In this document: in pieces, positions 34,119 to 44,820 of the stretch | How positions within the stretch are numbered: the stretch's first letter is position 1 | Layout of the letters: the number at the start of each line of letters is the position of its first letter | NCBI RefSeq assembly: GCF_003967075.1 | Contig: NZ_AP018664.1 | Span: 4,157,765-4,221,764, forward strand | Direction: 5' to 3' | Length of the DNA stretch: 64,000 nt | DNA from: Sphingobium amiense | GTDB lineage: Bacteria; Pseudomonadota; Alphaproteobacteria; Sphingomonadales; Sphingomonadaceae | The notes under the pieces: model-generated | Seen by the model: only the letters and a program-made list of their open reading frames with translations | The model's database searches: none | Told to the model about the DNA's origin: nothing | Position numbers and translations under genes: made by a program

Positions 34119-34237
34119 GGAAACAAAGCACCCGGACTCCGCCTGTCATATTTTGAAATTCCAACATCGGCCCCTCCGCTCCGGGGGCGGGGCTTAAAGG
34201 CTGGCTCCGCCCCACATCCCCCGCTAAGGCCCGGCCC

Positions 34238-36010
<1,773 letters not shown>

Positions 36011-36014
36011 TCTG

Positions 36015-36128
36015 TCCTACCCGCCGTCCCGGCACCAGAACCGAAGGAGGCGGGGGAGGGGTGAGGGAAATAATCTTGCGCCGATAGGATATGAAATGCG
36101 CAAATGTGCGGGAAATATGCGAAGTTAA
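36015..36128 (+). repeat. Dispersed intergenic repeat, family R1, copy 2
   Basis: Left end CTGTCCTAC around 36012-36020, a less conserved middle, CGATAGGATATG at 36082-36093, then the core TGCGGGAAATATGCGAAG at 36107-36124 followed by TTAA. It ends 60 bp before the DUF442 gene start. The core is identical to the copies at 3581 and 50835. Confidence 0.75.
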
Positions 36129-36188
36129 GCCGCCCGGCTTGAAACCGCCGCCCGCGCAAGGCATGGCTCGGGCGCACAAGGAGAAGCC

Positions 36189-36620
36189 ATGATGTTCCGC
36201 AAGCTCACCGACCGCCTGCTCGTATCCCCGCAGATCAGCGTCGCGGACGTGGCCGAGGCAAAGGCGCAGGGCGTGACCGTCATCGTCAACAACCGTCCCG
36301 ATGACGAGGAGCCGGGGCAGGTCAACGGCGCGGCAATCGAGGCAGCGGCGAAGGAGGCGGGAATCGCCTATGTCGCCGTGCCCGTCTCGCATGGCGGCTT
36401 CGCCCCGTGGCAGCTCGACGGCATGGCGGGCGCGCTGGAACAGGCGGAGGGCGGCAAGATGCTCGCCTATTGCCGCTCCGGCACGCGCAGCACGCTGCTC
36501 TGGGCGCTGACCCGCGCGCGCGCCGGGGACCATCCCGATGTGCTGGCGGCGCAGGCGGCGGCTGCGGGTTATGACATCGCCCCGGTGCGGCAGATCATGG
36601 ATACGCTGAAGCCGCAATAA
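36189..36620 (+). CDS. DUF442 / TIGR01244-type phosphatase-fold protein
   Basis: 143 aa. The phosphatase-like loop CRSGTRS has Cys95 and Arg100 in the CX5R arrangement of tyrosine phosphatases, with a preceding VNNRPDDEEPGQ segment that is the family hallmark. The same domain is the N-terminal part of Blh proteins (beta-lactamase hydrolase-like), linked in rhizobia and Xylella to sulfide or sulfur metabolism; here it is stand-alone. Exact substrate unknown. Its leader includes R1 repeat copy 2. Confidence 0.85.
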   Translation: MMFRKLTDRLLVSPQISVADVAEAKAQGVTVIVNNRPDDEEPGQVNGAAIEAAAKEAGIAYVAVPVSHGGFAPWQLDGMAGALEQAEGGKMLAYCRSGTRSTLLWALTRARAGDHPDVLAAQAAAAGYDIAPVRQIMDTLKPQ

Positions 36621-36627
36621 GGCCGCG

Positions 36628-37383
36628 TCACCCGGCGGGAACCGCGCTCGCCACCATCTCTTCCTTCGCCCGGTCGATCGACCAGAGGCGGCCCGGCACC
36701 TTGGGGTCCCAGTCGATAGCCTGCCCCGCCGACGCGATGCCGACGATGCGCCGCAGCTCAAGTTGCGATCCCGCCTCCGGCAGCGCCAGTTCATACATCT
36801 CCGGCCGGTCATGCCCGGTCGCATAGAGCCGCCCGTCCCTGCTCCAGCTCAGCCCGGAACAACTGAACGGCGCGAACCGCTCCAGCACCTCGGCCGGGAA
36901 AGTCCAGGCCTGCTCCTGCCGGAAGGCGTCGTCCATCCGCACCAGCAGCGTATGGCGCGTGTCGCGTCCCGGCTCTCCGCCCCTGCCCGCATAGTTGGCG
37001 AACACCGCCCACCATTTGCCGCCATGCCGGTCCATCGCCGTCAGCGATCCCGGCCCGAAGCCCAGACTCACCGTGCGCACATGGCGCAGCGTGCGCGTAT
37101 CGAAGAACTCGACCGCGCTCGTCTGCGGCACGGCGGGATAGTTGGACGCGGCGCAGACCAGTTCCCGGCCCGCCACGGTGCAACTGTTCATGTGCGGGAA
37201 CAGCCGCCGTTCGCCCTGCCACTGCGCCACCCGCCTGCCGTCCGCGATGCGATATTTGCCGATCCGGTCATTGTCGACCGCATAGACATAGGCGCCGTCG
37301 GACGCCGCGCCCTGATGCGCTTCGGGGGCGGGCAGGCGCAGGCTGACCGGCGCGGAAAGGGCGAGGAGCAATAGAGGCATCAT
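36628..37383 (-). CDS. Exported beta-propeller-like hypothetical protein
   Basis: 251 aa. A short hydrophobic signal (MMPLLLLALSAPVSL) precedes a series of repeated strands (DGAYVYAVDNDRIGKYRIADG; GPGSLTAMDRHGGKWWAVF; LSWSRDGRLYATGHDRPEMY; QAIDWDPKVPGRLWSIDRA), which looks like a six-bladed beta-propeller such as SMP-30/NHL type. I cannot assign a family or substrate. Convergent with the DUF442 gene (7 bp apart). Confidence 0.65.
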   Translation of the reverse strand: MMPLLLLALSAPVSLRLPAPEAHQGAASDGAYVYAVDNDRIGKYRIADGRRVAQWQGERRLFPHMNSCTVAGRELVCAASNYPAVPQTSAVEFFDTRTLRHVRTVSLGFGPGSLTAMDRHGGKWWAVFANYAGRGGEPGRDTRHTLLVRMDDAFRQEQAWTFPAEVLERFAPFSCSGLSWSRDGRLYATGHDRPEMYELALPEAGSQLELRRIVGIASAGQAIDWDPKVPGRLWSIDRAKEEMVASAVPAG

Positions 37384-37427
37384 AGGCGGAAAGCGTTACC
37401 CCGCGCAGGCTACGGTTCGATGTCGCG

Positions 37428-38498
37428 TCAGCGCGCGGCGCGCAGCTCGTTGCTGGCCAGGCGAACCCCGCCCGGCGCAGGCCTGGCATAGCGGATCACA
37501 TAGCCCATATGGTCGGAAAGCTGCCCGCCATCGGGTTCGGACCCGAACGGCACCTCCGCCCCCGCGACCCGCATCGGCTCCCCGTCGCTCGCCCGCGCGA
37601 ACAGCCAGTCCTTCGCATGGCGCGCCGCGCGCACAAGGTCGCGCGTCCTGCCGCCGCTCGCCAGCGCCTGATAGGTGCCGCTCATCGCCGGTGTGATGAA
37701 GCGCAGGCCCGCGCCGGAAAATCCGTCGAAGAAGGCGGCCAGGCGGCGCGGGTCGTGGCCAAGGTTCATGTCCCCGCCGATCACCAGCGCCCGGTCGCCC
37801 GGCACCGCCGCCCGGACGAACTGCGCCATGAGCGTGATCTGCCGTTGATAGGCGCGGTTGGCGCGCGCGACCGACACGCCGGTCGCGGCGCGGCTGTTGA
37901 GATGGGTGTCGACCACGCTGACCACGCCCGCGCCCGGCACGGACAGATGCGCGATCAGCACGCCCTTGTTGGCGAGGCAGTCATAACCCGCGCAGGCAAA
38001 GTCGGGATAGGCCATGCGGTCGGTTCCGACGATCGGATAGTCCGACAGGATCATGAGGCCGCTGCCGACCTGCTTGCCCATATCCTCGCCCTTCGCCCAC
38101 CGCGCCTGCGCCATGAAGGCGGTATCGGCGGCATCGGCGCGGAGCGGCGTGCGCAGCGAAGCGTCCGGTCCCATCGCGACATGGGCATAGCCTGCCGACC
38201 GGGCCAGCGCCTGCGCTTCGGCGGAGAAGGCTTCCTGCAACAGCACCACATGCGGCTGCCGCCCTGCCTGCCGCATCGTGCGCAGCCGCGCCGCGATCCG
38301 CTCCAGCATCTCCCCGCGCCCCCGCGCCACCGGCCAGGGCAGCCCTTCCACATTATAGGTCATGACGCTCAGCGCACCCGGATCGACGGCGGCGGTCTGC
38401 GGCGGCGACCATCCACGCCGCGCCTCCTCCCGCCCCGACCCCGAAGAGGCGAGCGCCACCATGGCGGCGAAAATCACTGTTCCCGAAAGCCTGCGCAT
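37428..38498 (-). CDS. Exported endonuclease/exonuclease/phosphatase-family protein
   Basis: 356 aa from the ATG after GGGGGATGAAGAT; an upstream in-frame ATG at 38546 adds 16 residues. A signal peptide (MRRLSGTVIFAAMVALASSG) leads into an EEP (DNase I-like) domain: TYNVEGLPWP, VLLQEAF with the metal-binding Glu, GGDMNLGHDP and LSDHMGYVIRYA with the catalytic Asp-His pair. Family members include exported sphingomyelinases, nucleases and inositol phosphatases; the substrate is not deducible. It follows the AT-rich gap upstream. Confidence 0.88.
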   Translation of the reverse strand: MRRLSGTVIFAAMVALASSGSGREEARRGWSPPQTAAVDPGALSVMTYNVEGLPWPVARGRGEMLERIAARLRTMRQAGRQPHVVLLQEAFSAEAQALARSAGYAHVAMGPDASLRTPLRADAADTAFMAQARWAKGEDMGKQVGSGLMILSDYPIVGTDRMAYPDFACAGYDCLANKGVLIAHLSVPGAGVVSVVDTHLNSRAATGVSVARANRAYQRQITLMAQFVRAAVPGDRALVIGGDMNLGHDPRRLAAFFDGFSGAGLRFITPAMSGTYQALASGGRTRDLVRAARHAKDWLFARASDGEPMRVAGAEVPFGSEPDGGQLSDHMGYVIRYARPAPGGVRLASNELRAAR

Positions 38499-38761
38499 AT
38501 CTTCATCCCCCGCGCGCTGCCTAGCTGCGGAATTGGACAGAAACACTTCTGTGAAATGGCGTTTTTATGAAATGATGAAGTCGAATACTGTAATCATCCA
38601 TCTAAATAGTGCGCCATGTAAGTAGGATGATCGTTTGGTGAAAAATTTGTAACAATAGAATGGTTGATGACGGCAGGGTCAAAGGATTAGCGTCACTGTC
38701 ATATTGAGGTCACAGCCGCTCATCATAGGCCGCGTGATCGGACGACTGACGCAGGCCTGTC
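38499..38761. other. AT-rich divergent promoter region
   Basis: About 260 bases distinctly richer in A and T than the rest of the window (for example GAAAAATTTGTAACAATAGA around 38640). It separates the EEP gene (minus) from the envelope cluster (plus) and no gene is seen. It probably holds promoters for both sides, and the composition could also mark a regulator-bound or transferred stretch. Confidence 0.5.
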
Positions 38762-39499
38762 ATGAAAAGACTGCTCCTATCCATCCATGATGTCGGGCCG
38801 CGCTTCGAGGAGGAGGTCGACCGGCTGGTCGCTCATGTCGCCGCCCATGTCCAACCCGCCGCGCTCGCCATGCTGGTGGTGCCCGATCACTGGGGCGCGC
38901 ACCCCATCGGCGGCAACCCCTGTTTCGCCCGCCGACTGAGGCAATGGGCCGACGCTGGCGTCACCATGTTCGCCCATGGCTGGTTCCACAAGGATATGGC
39001 GACCCATGACGACAGACTGTCCCGGTTCAAGGCGCGCCACATGACGGCGGGGGAGGGCGAGTTCCTCGGACTCGGCGCGCAGGAGGCGGCGCAGCGCATG
39101 GCGGATAGCCGCGCCCTGATCGAAGACATCATCGGACGGCCCGTCGCGGGCTTCATCGCCCCCGCATGGCTCTACGGCGCGCCTGCGCTCGGCGCGCTGC
39201 GGGAGAGCGGCTTTGCGCTGGCGGAAGATCATATGAAAGTGTGGCACGCGCCTACGGGTCGGGTGCTCGCGCGCGGCCCGGTCGTCACCTGGGCGAGCCG
39301 CAGCCCGGCGCGCATCGCCTCTTCGCTGCTGGCCGCGCGCCTGCTGCCGCCGCTGCTCGCCCGCACGCCGGTCGCGCGCGTGGCGGTGCATCCCGGCGAC
39401 GCGCATCGGCCCGCGCTGCTCGCCAGCATCGACCGGACGCTGGCCCGGCTGAGGCGCACCCATGCGCCCGCCCGCTACGGCGACCTGCTGGCGGCCTGA
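38762..39499 (+). CDS. DUF2334 polysaccharide deacetylase-like protein
   Basis: 245 aa. It belongs to the NodB-like/DUF2334 group: the opening LSIHDVGPRFEEEV carries the first metal Asp (D10), and AHGWFHKD at 71-78 gives the HXXXH pair of metal ligands (H72, H76). A signal peptide is absent, so it is cytoplasmic or peripheral. Family members remove acetyl groups from sugars. First gene of a five-gene run with gaps of at most 6 bp, three of the junctions overlapping or nearly so; it follows the AT-rich promoter region. Confidence 0.85.
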   Translation: MKRLLLSIHDVGPRFEEEVDRLVAHVAAHVQPAALAMLVVPDHWGAHPIGGNPCFARRLRQWADAGVTMFAHGWFHKDMATHDDRLSRFKARHMTAGEGEFLGLGAQEAAQRMADSRALIEDIIGRPVAGFIAPAWLYGAPALGALRESGFALAEDHMKVWHAPTGRVLARGPVVTWASRSPARIASSLLAARLLPPLLARTPVARVAVHPGDAHRPALLASIDRTLARLRRTHAPARYGDLLAA

Positions 39500-39505
39500 C
39501 GCAAC

Positions 39506-40669
39506 ATGCGCATCCTCACCTTCCTCCACAGTTTCGAGCCGGGCGGGGTTGAGCGCGTCGCCCTGCGGCTGGTGCGGCACTGGCGGCAAAGCGGCGTCGA
39601 AGCACCGCTCTTCATGGGACGCAGCGATGGCGCTTTGCGCGCCGAACTGGCGCAGGGACTCTCCTATGAAGGGCCGCCCGCGCCGCCGTTCCCGATCGGC
39701 TGGTGCGAGACGCTGTGGATGATCGCGACCTTGCCCGCCGTCATCCGGCGTCAGCGTCCCGACGCGCTGTTCTGCGCGGGAAACAGCTATGCGGTGGTCG
39801 CTGTCGCGATGAAGCTGCTGCTCGGATCGCGCTGTCCCCCCGTCCTCATGAAGATCAGCAACGATCTTGAGCGCGCCGACATGCCGTGGATCGCCCGGCT
39901 CTTCTACCGCCTGTGGCTGCTGGTGCAGGGGCGCTGCATCGACCGTGTCGTCGCGATGGCGCCGGGGCTGGAGCGGGAGGTCGCGCGGTTCGTCCGCCCG
40001 CGTCCCGGCACGAGCGCGGTGATCGCCTCGCCCGCCCTGTCGCGTGACCGGGTCGACCGGCTGCACCATGTCGCCGCCTGTCCCGCGCCGGGCGACGGAC
40101 GCCGCTTCGTCGCCGTCGGGCGGCTCGCGCGGCAGAAGAACCTGCCGCTGATGCTGCGCGCCTTCGCGCTCGGCGCGCGGGCGGGGGACAGTCTGCTCAT
40201 CGTCGGCGACGGGCCGGAACGGGGCGCATTGCAGCGGCTCGCCCGCCGCCTGCGCATCGCCGACCGCGTGACCTTTACCGGCCATGTGCCCGACGGCGGG
40301 ATGCTGCTGCGCCGCCGCGACACGCTGCTCCTCACCTCCCGCTACGAAGGCGTGCCGGGCGTCGTGCTCGAAGCGCTGGCGGCGGGCATATCGGTCATCG
40401 CCACCGATTGCAGCGCGGCGATGCGGCCGCTGCTCGACCATGGGAGGCTGGGCAGCATCGTCGCGCCCGGCGACCTCGACGCCCTGTCGCAGGAGATCGG
40501 ACGGCTGCGCCCCTGCGCCGACCGGGATGCCGCGCGGGCGCGGGCCTGCCGCTTCACCATCGAGGACGCCGCGCCCGCCTATCTGAAACTCTTCGCCGAA
40601 ATGACCGCCTCCTCGACCGCGCCCGTGCGCGCGCCCTTCCACACGCCCTCCCTGCCGAGCCATTCATGA
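39506..40669 (+). CDS. Glycosyltransferase family 4 (cluster member 1)
   Basis: 387 aa GT-B enzyme. The N-terminal half opens HSFEPGGVERVALRLVRHW, a motif of GT4 donors/acceptors. The C-terminal half has FVAVGRLARQKNLPLMLRAF, LLIVGDGPERGALQRLA and SRYEGVPGVVLEALAAGISV with the EX7E-like sugar-nucleotide site. Retaining transfer from a nucleotide sugar is expected; neither sugar nor acceptor is known. Its stop overlaps the next ATG as ATGA. Confidence 0.9.
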   Translation: MRILTFLHSFEPGGVERVALRLVRHWRQSGVEAPLFMGRSDGALRAELAQGLSYEGPPAPPFPIGWCETLWMIATLPAVIRRQRPDALFCAGNSYAVVAVAMKLLLGSRCPPVLMKISNDLERADMPWIARLFYRLWLLVQGRCIDRVVAMAPGLEREVARFVRPRPGTSAVIASPALSRDRVDRLHHVAACPAPGDGRRFVAVGRLARQKNLPLMLRAFALGARAGDSLLIVGDGPERGALQRLARRLRIADRVTFTGHVPDGGMLLRRRDTLLLTSRYEGVPGVVLEALAAGISVIATDCSAAMRPLLDHGRLGSIVAPGDLDALSQEIGRLRPCADRDAARARACRFTIEDAAPAYLKLFAEMTASSTAPVRAPFHTPSLPSHS

Positions 40670-41613
40670 CCAGCGAAACCGCCGCCCTCCCGCCGCCCCC
40701 CGCATCGGGCGGCATCCCCGTCGAGCGCTTCGATCCCGCGCCCCTGATCGCGAGCGGGCGCAACAACTGGACGCGCTGGGCGGGGCCGGTCGTGTCGCTG
40801 ATGATCCTGATCGTCGCCTTCACCCAGTTGCGCGACGTGGAACCGGCAAAGCTATGGGCGCTGCTCCCCGCGTCGGTGGCCTTCTGGGCGGTCTATGCCG
40901 TCTATTATCTCGCCGGGCCGGTGTCCGAATGGGTGATCTTCCGCCGCCTCTGGTCGATCCCCGGCGAAGGCCTTGCCGCGCTGATGCGCAAGATGATCAG
41001 CAACGAACTGCTGCTCGGTTATCTGGGCGAAGTCTATTTCTACGCCTGGGCGCGCCGCCACGCGACCGTCACCAACACCCCGTTCGGCGCGATCAAGGAT
41101 GTCGCGATCCTCTCCGCGCTGGGCGGCAATATCGTGACGCTGCTTATGGTGGCGCTGGCATGGCCGCTGCTGGGCGCGGTCGATGCGGGCTTCAACCGCT
41201 GGGAAGTGGGCGGTTCGATCCTGTTCGTCTTCGCCCTGTCGGCCTTCGCCCTGCTGCTGCGCCGCCGCCTGTTCAGCCTGCCGCGACGCGAACTCACGGT
41301 CGTGTTCGGCATCCAGATGCTGCGGATCGTGGGCAAGAATCTGCTCGCCGCCGTGATGTGGCACATGATGCTGCCCGCGGTCGGCCTCACCTGGTGGGTG
41401 CTGCTGGCGACGCTGCGGCAATTGCTCTCCCGCCTGCCTTTCCTGCCCAACAAGGATGTCGTGTTCGCGGGCATGGCCGCATTCCTGATCGGGCGGGACA
41501 ATGACATCGTGTCGGCGATGGCGCTGATGGCCTCGCTGATCCTCGTCACCCATCTGCTCGTCGGCCTGTGCCTCGGCGTCAGCGGCCTGACCCGGGAAGG
41601 AGCCGGATCATGA
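40666..41613 (+). CDS. Multi-pass inner membrane protein of the envelope cluster
   Basis: 315 aa with roughly seven hydrophobic segments (near 38-58, 66-86, 130-155, 178-200, 208-228, 240-262 and 280-305). The overall pattern resembles the membrane half of lysylphosphatidylglycerol synthase/flippase-type (UPF0104-like) proteins, though no motif is decisive. Translation is coupled to the GT4 gene before it and to the DUF2141 gene after it by ATGA overlaps. A role in moving or modifying the lipid-linked product is inferred from position only. Confidence 0.75.
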   Translation: MTSETAALPPPPASGGIPVERFDPAPLIASGRNNWTRWAGPVVSLMILIVAFTQLRDVEPAKLWALLPASVAFWAVYAVYYLAGPVSEWVIFRRLWSIPGEGLAALMRKMISNELLLGYLGEVYFYAWARRHATVTNTPFGAIKDVAILSALGGNIVTLLMVALAWPLLGAVDAGFNRWEVGGSILFVFALSAFALLLRRRLFSLPRRELTVVFGIQMLRIVGKNLLAAVMWHMMLPAVGLTWWVLLATLRQLLSRLPFLPNKDVVFAGMAAFLIGRDNDIVSAMALMASLILVTHLLVGLCLGVSGLTREGAGS

Positions 41614-42110
41614 TCCCCATGCTGCTGATCGCCGCCGCGCTCGCCTCCACGCCCGATCTCGGCAAGGCGGAAGGGCGGTGCCGCCCCGACGAGCGCGGCC
41701 CCGCCTATCTGGTGGAGGTCAAAGGTCTCAAGGACCGGCAGGGTCTCCTCAAGCTCGAACTCTACCCCGCCAACGACAGCGATTTCCTCGCCGACGACAA
41801 TGTTCTGATCGCGGCGGGCAAGCCCTTCCGCCGCGTCGAGATGGCCGTGCCGAAAGAAGGCCGCGTCGAAATGTGCATCCGCGCGCCCGGCCCAGGCACC
41901 TATGCGCTCAGCCTGCTGCACGACCGCGACGGCAACCATAAATTCGCCCTGTCGGTCGACGGCGTGGGCTTTGCGGGCAACCCGAAGCTCGGCTGGTCGA
42001 AGCCCAGGGCCGCGCAGGCGAGCGCCCCGGTCGGCAGCGGCCCCACGCCCACCACCATCACCGTCAACTATCGCCGGGGGCTTTTTTCCTTCGGCCCGCT
42101 GGAGAAGTGA
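41610..42110 (+). CDS. DUF2141 exported protein
   Basis: 166 aa with an N-terminal signal peptide (MIPMLLIAAALAS, cleavage near 20) followed by the DUF2141 beta-sandwich: LVEVKGLKDRQGLLKLELYP, FRRVEMAVPKEGRVEMCIRA, the hallmark YALSLLHDRDGNHKF and NPKLGWSKPR. Periplasmic; molecular function unknown. It overlaps the preceding membrane gene as ATGA and is followed by the second GT4 gene after 3 bp. Confidence 0.88.
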   Translation: MIPMLLIAAALASTPDLGKAEGRCRPDERGPAYLVEVKGLKDRQGLLKLELYPANDSDFLADDNVLIAAGKPFRRVEMAVPKEGRVEMCIRAPGPGTYALSLLHDRDGNHKFALSVDGVGFAGNPKLGWSKPRAAQASAPVGSGPTPTTITVNYRRGLFSFGPLEK

Positions 42111-42113
42111 GCG

Positions 42114-43283
42114 ATGCGGATCGTCGATGTCTGCGCCCTCTATGCGCCGCAGGGCGGGGGTGTGAAAACCTATGTCGAGCGCAAACTCGCGGCGGGCGCG
42201 GCGGCGGGGCATGAGATCGTCATCCTCGCGCCCTCCGAAAATGGCGGGGTGGTGGAAGCGCAGGGCGGCGGGCGGATCGTGATGATGCCCGCGCGCCGCT
42301 TTCCGCTCGACCGGCGCTACAGCTATTTCGACGACGAAGCCTCGCTCCACGCGATGCTCGACCGGCTGCGCCCTGACATGGTGGAAGCCTCCTCGCCCTG
42401 GGCGAGCGCGTCGATGGTCGCACGCTGGCGGGGCGATGCGCCGCGCGCGCTCATCATGCATGCCGATCCGCTGTCCGCCTACGCCTATCGCTGGTTCGGC
42501 CCGGTGCTGAGCCGCCGCGCCATCGACCGGGGGTTCGACTGGTTCTGGCGGCACCTGCGCCGGCTCGACGCGCAGTTCGATCTGGTGGTGAGCGCGAGCG
42601 ACAGCCTGTCGGACCGGCTGCGCGAAGGCAGCCTCAACCGGGTGGCGACGCTGCCCATGGGGGTGGAGCCGGGCCATTTCCATCCGCGCCACCGCAACGA
42701 AGCCCTGCGCGCCCGGCTGCTGGCGCGCTGCGGCCTCGGCCCCGACGCGACGCTGCTGCTGGGCGTGGGCCGCCATGCGCCCGAAAAGCGCTGGCCCATG
42801 GTGATCGAGGCGGCGGCGTCGGCGGGCTATCACAGCCCCATCGGCCTCGTGCTGGTGGGTGACGGGCGCGACCGGGCGCGGGTGGTGCGCGCGGCCGACA
42901 ATAATCCCCACATCCAGCTTCTTGCGCCCATCACCCGGCGCGACACGCTCGCCGAACTGCTGGCCAGCGCCGACGCGCTGGTCCACGGGTGCGAGGCGGA
43001 AACCTACTGCATGGTCGCCGCCGAAGCGCGCGCCAGCGGCCTGCCGGTGATCGTGCCCGATCAGGGCGGCGCGTCCGATCAGGCGCGGGACGGCGGCTTC
43101 CGTTACGAAGCGACACAGGCCGACAGCATGGCGCAGGCGATCCGCGACTTCATTGCGCTACGGGAAGAGGCGCGGGCCGCAGCCGCCGCAGCCGCGCCCG
43201 CCGTGCGCACGATGGACGCGCATTTCGACGAGCTGTTCGCCACCTATGCCGGCTTGCAGGCGATGCGCCGTATCGCCGCGTGA
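42114..43283 (+). CDS. Glycosyltransferase family 4 (cluster member 2)
   Basis: 389 aa GT-B enzyme. CALYAPQGGGVKTYVERKLAAG at the N-terminus and LLGVGRHAPEKRWPMVIEAA, IGLVLVGDGRDRARV, ALVHGCEAETYCMVAAEARA (EX7E region) in the C-terminal half are the GT4 features. It is quite different from the GT4 at 39506, so two distinct sugars or steps are expected. Last gene of the cluster, before a strong hairpin. Confidence 0.9.
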   Translation: MRIVDVCALYAPQGGGVKTYVERKLAAGAAAGHEIVILAPSENGGVVEAQGGGRIVMMPARRFPLDRRYSYFDDEASLHAMLDRLRPDMVEASSPWASASMVARWRGDAPRALIMHADPLSAYAYRWFGPVLSRRAIDRGFDWFWRHLRRLDAQFDLVVSASDSLSDRLREGSLNRVATLPMGVEPGHFHPRHRNEALRARLLARCGLGPDATLLLGVGRHAPEKRWPMVIEAAASAGYHSPIGLVLVGDGRDRARVVRAADNNPHIQLLAPITRRDTLAELLASADALVHGCEAETYCMVAAEARASGLPVIVPDQGGASDQARDGGFRYEATQADSMAQAIRDFIALREEARAAAAAAAPAVRTMDAHFDELFATYAGLQAMRRIAA

Positions 43284-43287
43284 GAGG

Positions 43288-43315
43288 GCGGCGGCGCGGG
43301 CAATCGCGCCGCCGC
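43288..43315. terminator. Hairpin terminator between convergent genes
   Basis: GCGGCGGCGCG and CGCGCCGCCGC, a perfect 11-bp stem with a 6-base loop, lies between the GT4 gene and the DAHP synthase gene. There is no T-run. Confidence 0.55.
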
Positions 43316-43325
43316 TCCCGTCATT

Positions 43326-44696
43326 TCAGGCCGCCGCGCGGCGTTCCTTCAGTTCCTCGTTCAGCATTTCGGCGAGGAGGAACGCCAGCTCCAGCGACTG
43401 CGCCGCGTTGAGGCGCGGGTCGCAGTGGGTGTGATAGCGGTCCGCCAGCCCTTCGTCGGTGATGGCGATGGCGCCGCCGGTGCATTCGGTGACGTTCTGC
43501 CCGGTCATTTCCGCATGGATGCCGCCGCCGAAGCTCCCCTCCGCGCGATGCACGGCGAAGAAGCCGCGCACCTCGGCGAGGATTCGGTCGAAAGGCCGCG
43601 TCTTGTAACCGTTCGCCGCCTTGATGACGTTGCCGTGCATCGGGTCGCACGACCACACCACCGGATGCCCTTCGCGCAGCACCGCGCGCACCAGCTTCGG
43701 CAGGCCCGCCTCGATCTTGTCATGGCCGTAGCGGGTGATGAGCGTGATCCGTCCCGCCTCCCGCGACGGATTGAGGACGTCCAGCAGGCGGATGAGCGCG
43801 TCCGGCTCAAGGCTCGGGCCGCACTTCATGCCGATGGGATTGCCGATCCCGCGCAGATATTCGACATGGGCGCTGCCCTCGAACCGCGTGCGGTCGCCGA
43901 TCCACAGCATGTGCGCGGACGTATCATACCAGTCGCCTGTCAGCGAATCCTGCCGGGTCAGCGCCTGCTCGAACGGCAGCAGCAGCGCCTCGTGGCTGGT
44001 GTAGAAGCTCGTGCCCCCCAGTTGCGGCACGCTCTCCGCATCCAGCCCGCACGCACGCATGAAGTCGAGCGCCTGCCCGATCTGGTCGGCCATCGCCTCG
44101 AACTTGGCGGCCCATGGGCTGCGGCCCATGAAATCGAGCATCCAGCCATGCACCCGGTCGAGGCTGGCATAGCCCCCCGTCGAAAAGGCGCGCAGCAGAT
44201 TGAGCGTCGCCGCCGACTGGTTATAGGCGCGCACCATCCGCTCCGGGTCCGGCTCGCGCGCTTCCGCCGTGAACGCGATGTCGTTCACATTGTCGCCGCG
44301 ATAGCTCGGCAGCTCGACGCCGCCGATGGTCTCGGTGTCGGCCGAGCGGGGCTTGGCGAACTGGCCCGCCATACGGCCGACCTTCACCACCGGCAGCTTC
44401 GACGCAAAGGTCAGCACGACCGCCATCTGGAGCAGCACGCGGAACGTGTCGCGGATGTTGTTCGGGTGGAACTCGGCAAAGCTCTCGGCGCAGTCGCCGC
44501 CCTGCAGCAGGAAGGCTTCGCCCGCCGCGACCTTGGCCAGATCGGCCTTCAGATGCCGCGCCTCGCCCGCAAAGACGAGCGGCGGAAACTGGCTGAGCTG
44601 GGTCTCCACCGAGGCCAGCGCCTCCGCGTCCCGATAGAAGGGCATCTGGATGCCCTTTTGGCTGCGCCAGCTATCCGGCGTCCACTTCGCCGCCAC
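43326..44696 (-). CDS. 3-deoxy-7-phosphoheptulonate synthase, class II
   Basis: First shikimate-pathway enzyme, joining phosphoenolpyruvate and erythrose 4-phosphate. 456 aa, the plant-like class II type. Visible signatures: [11 protein letters not shown] (manganese ligand Cys), [44 protein letters not shown] and [18 protein letters not shown]. The feedback-control type cannot be told from the sequence alone. With aroC at 30293 it brackets the shikimate pathway in this window. Confidence 0.95.
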   Translation of the reverse strand: MAAKWTPDSWRSQKGIQMPFYRDAEALASVETQLSQFPPLVFAGEARHLKADLAKVAAGEAFLLQGGDCAESFAEFHPNNIRDTFRVLLQMAVVLTFASKLPVVKVGRMAGQFAKPRSADTETIGGVELPSYRGDNVNDIAFTAEAREPDPERMVRAYNQSAATLNLLRAFSTGGYASLDRVHGWMLDFMGRSPWAAKFEAMADQIGQALDFMRACGLDAESVPQLGGTSFYTSHEALLLPFEQALTRQDSLTGDWYDTSAHMLWIGDRTRFEGSAHVEYLRGIGNPIGMKCGPSLEPDALIRLLDVLNPSREAGRITLITRYGHDKIEAGLPKLVRAVLREGHPVVWSCDPMHGNVIKAANGYKTRPFDRILAEVRGFFAVHRAEGSFGGGIHAEMTGQNVTECTGGAIAITDEGLADRYHTHCDPRLNAAQSLELAFLLAEMLNEELKERRAAA

Positions 44697-44820
44697 GTCG
44701 AGTCTCCTTCACATAAAATAGGGGGCGCACCTACGCGGTCAGTGGCGCCAAGGCAAGTTTATAGGCGTCATCGCACCGTTTCGCGCAATGAACATTCCCG
44801 ATCATTGTGATCGGCATCGC

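Noticed and set aside
38777-40663. A 628-codon minus-strand frame opposite the first two genes of the envelope cluster
   Set aside because: The plus-strand genes have GT4 and deacetylase motifs and coupled start codons; the antisense product has no known features.
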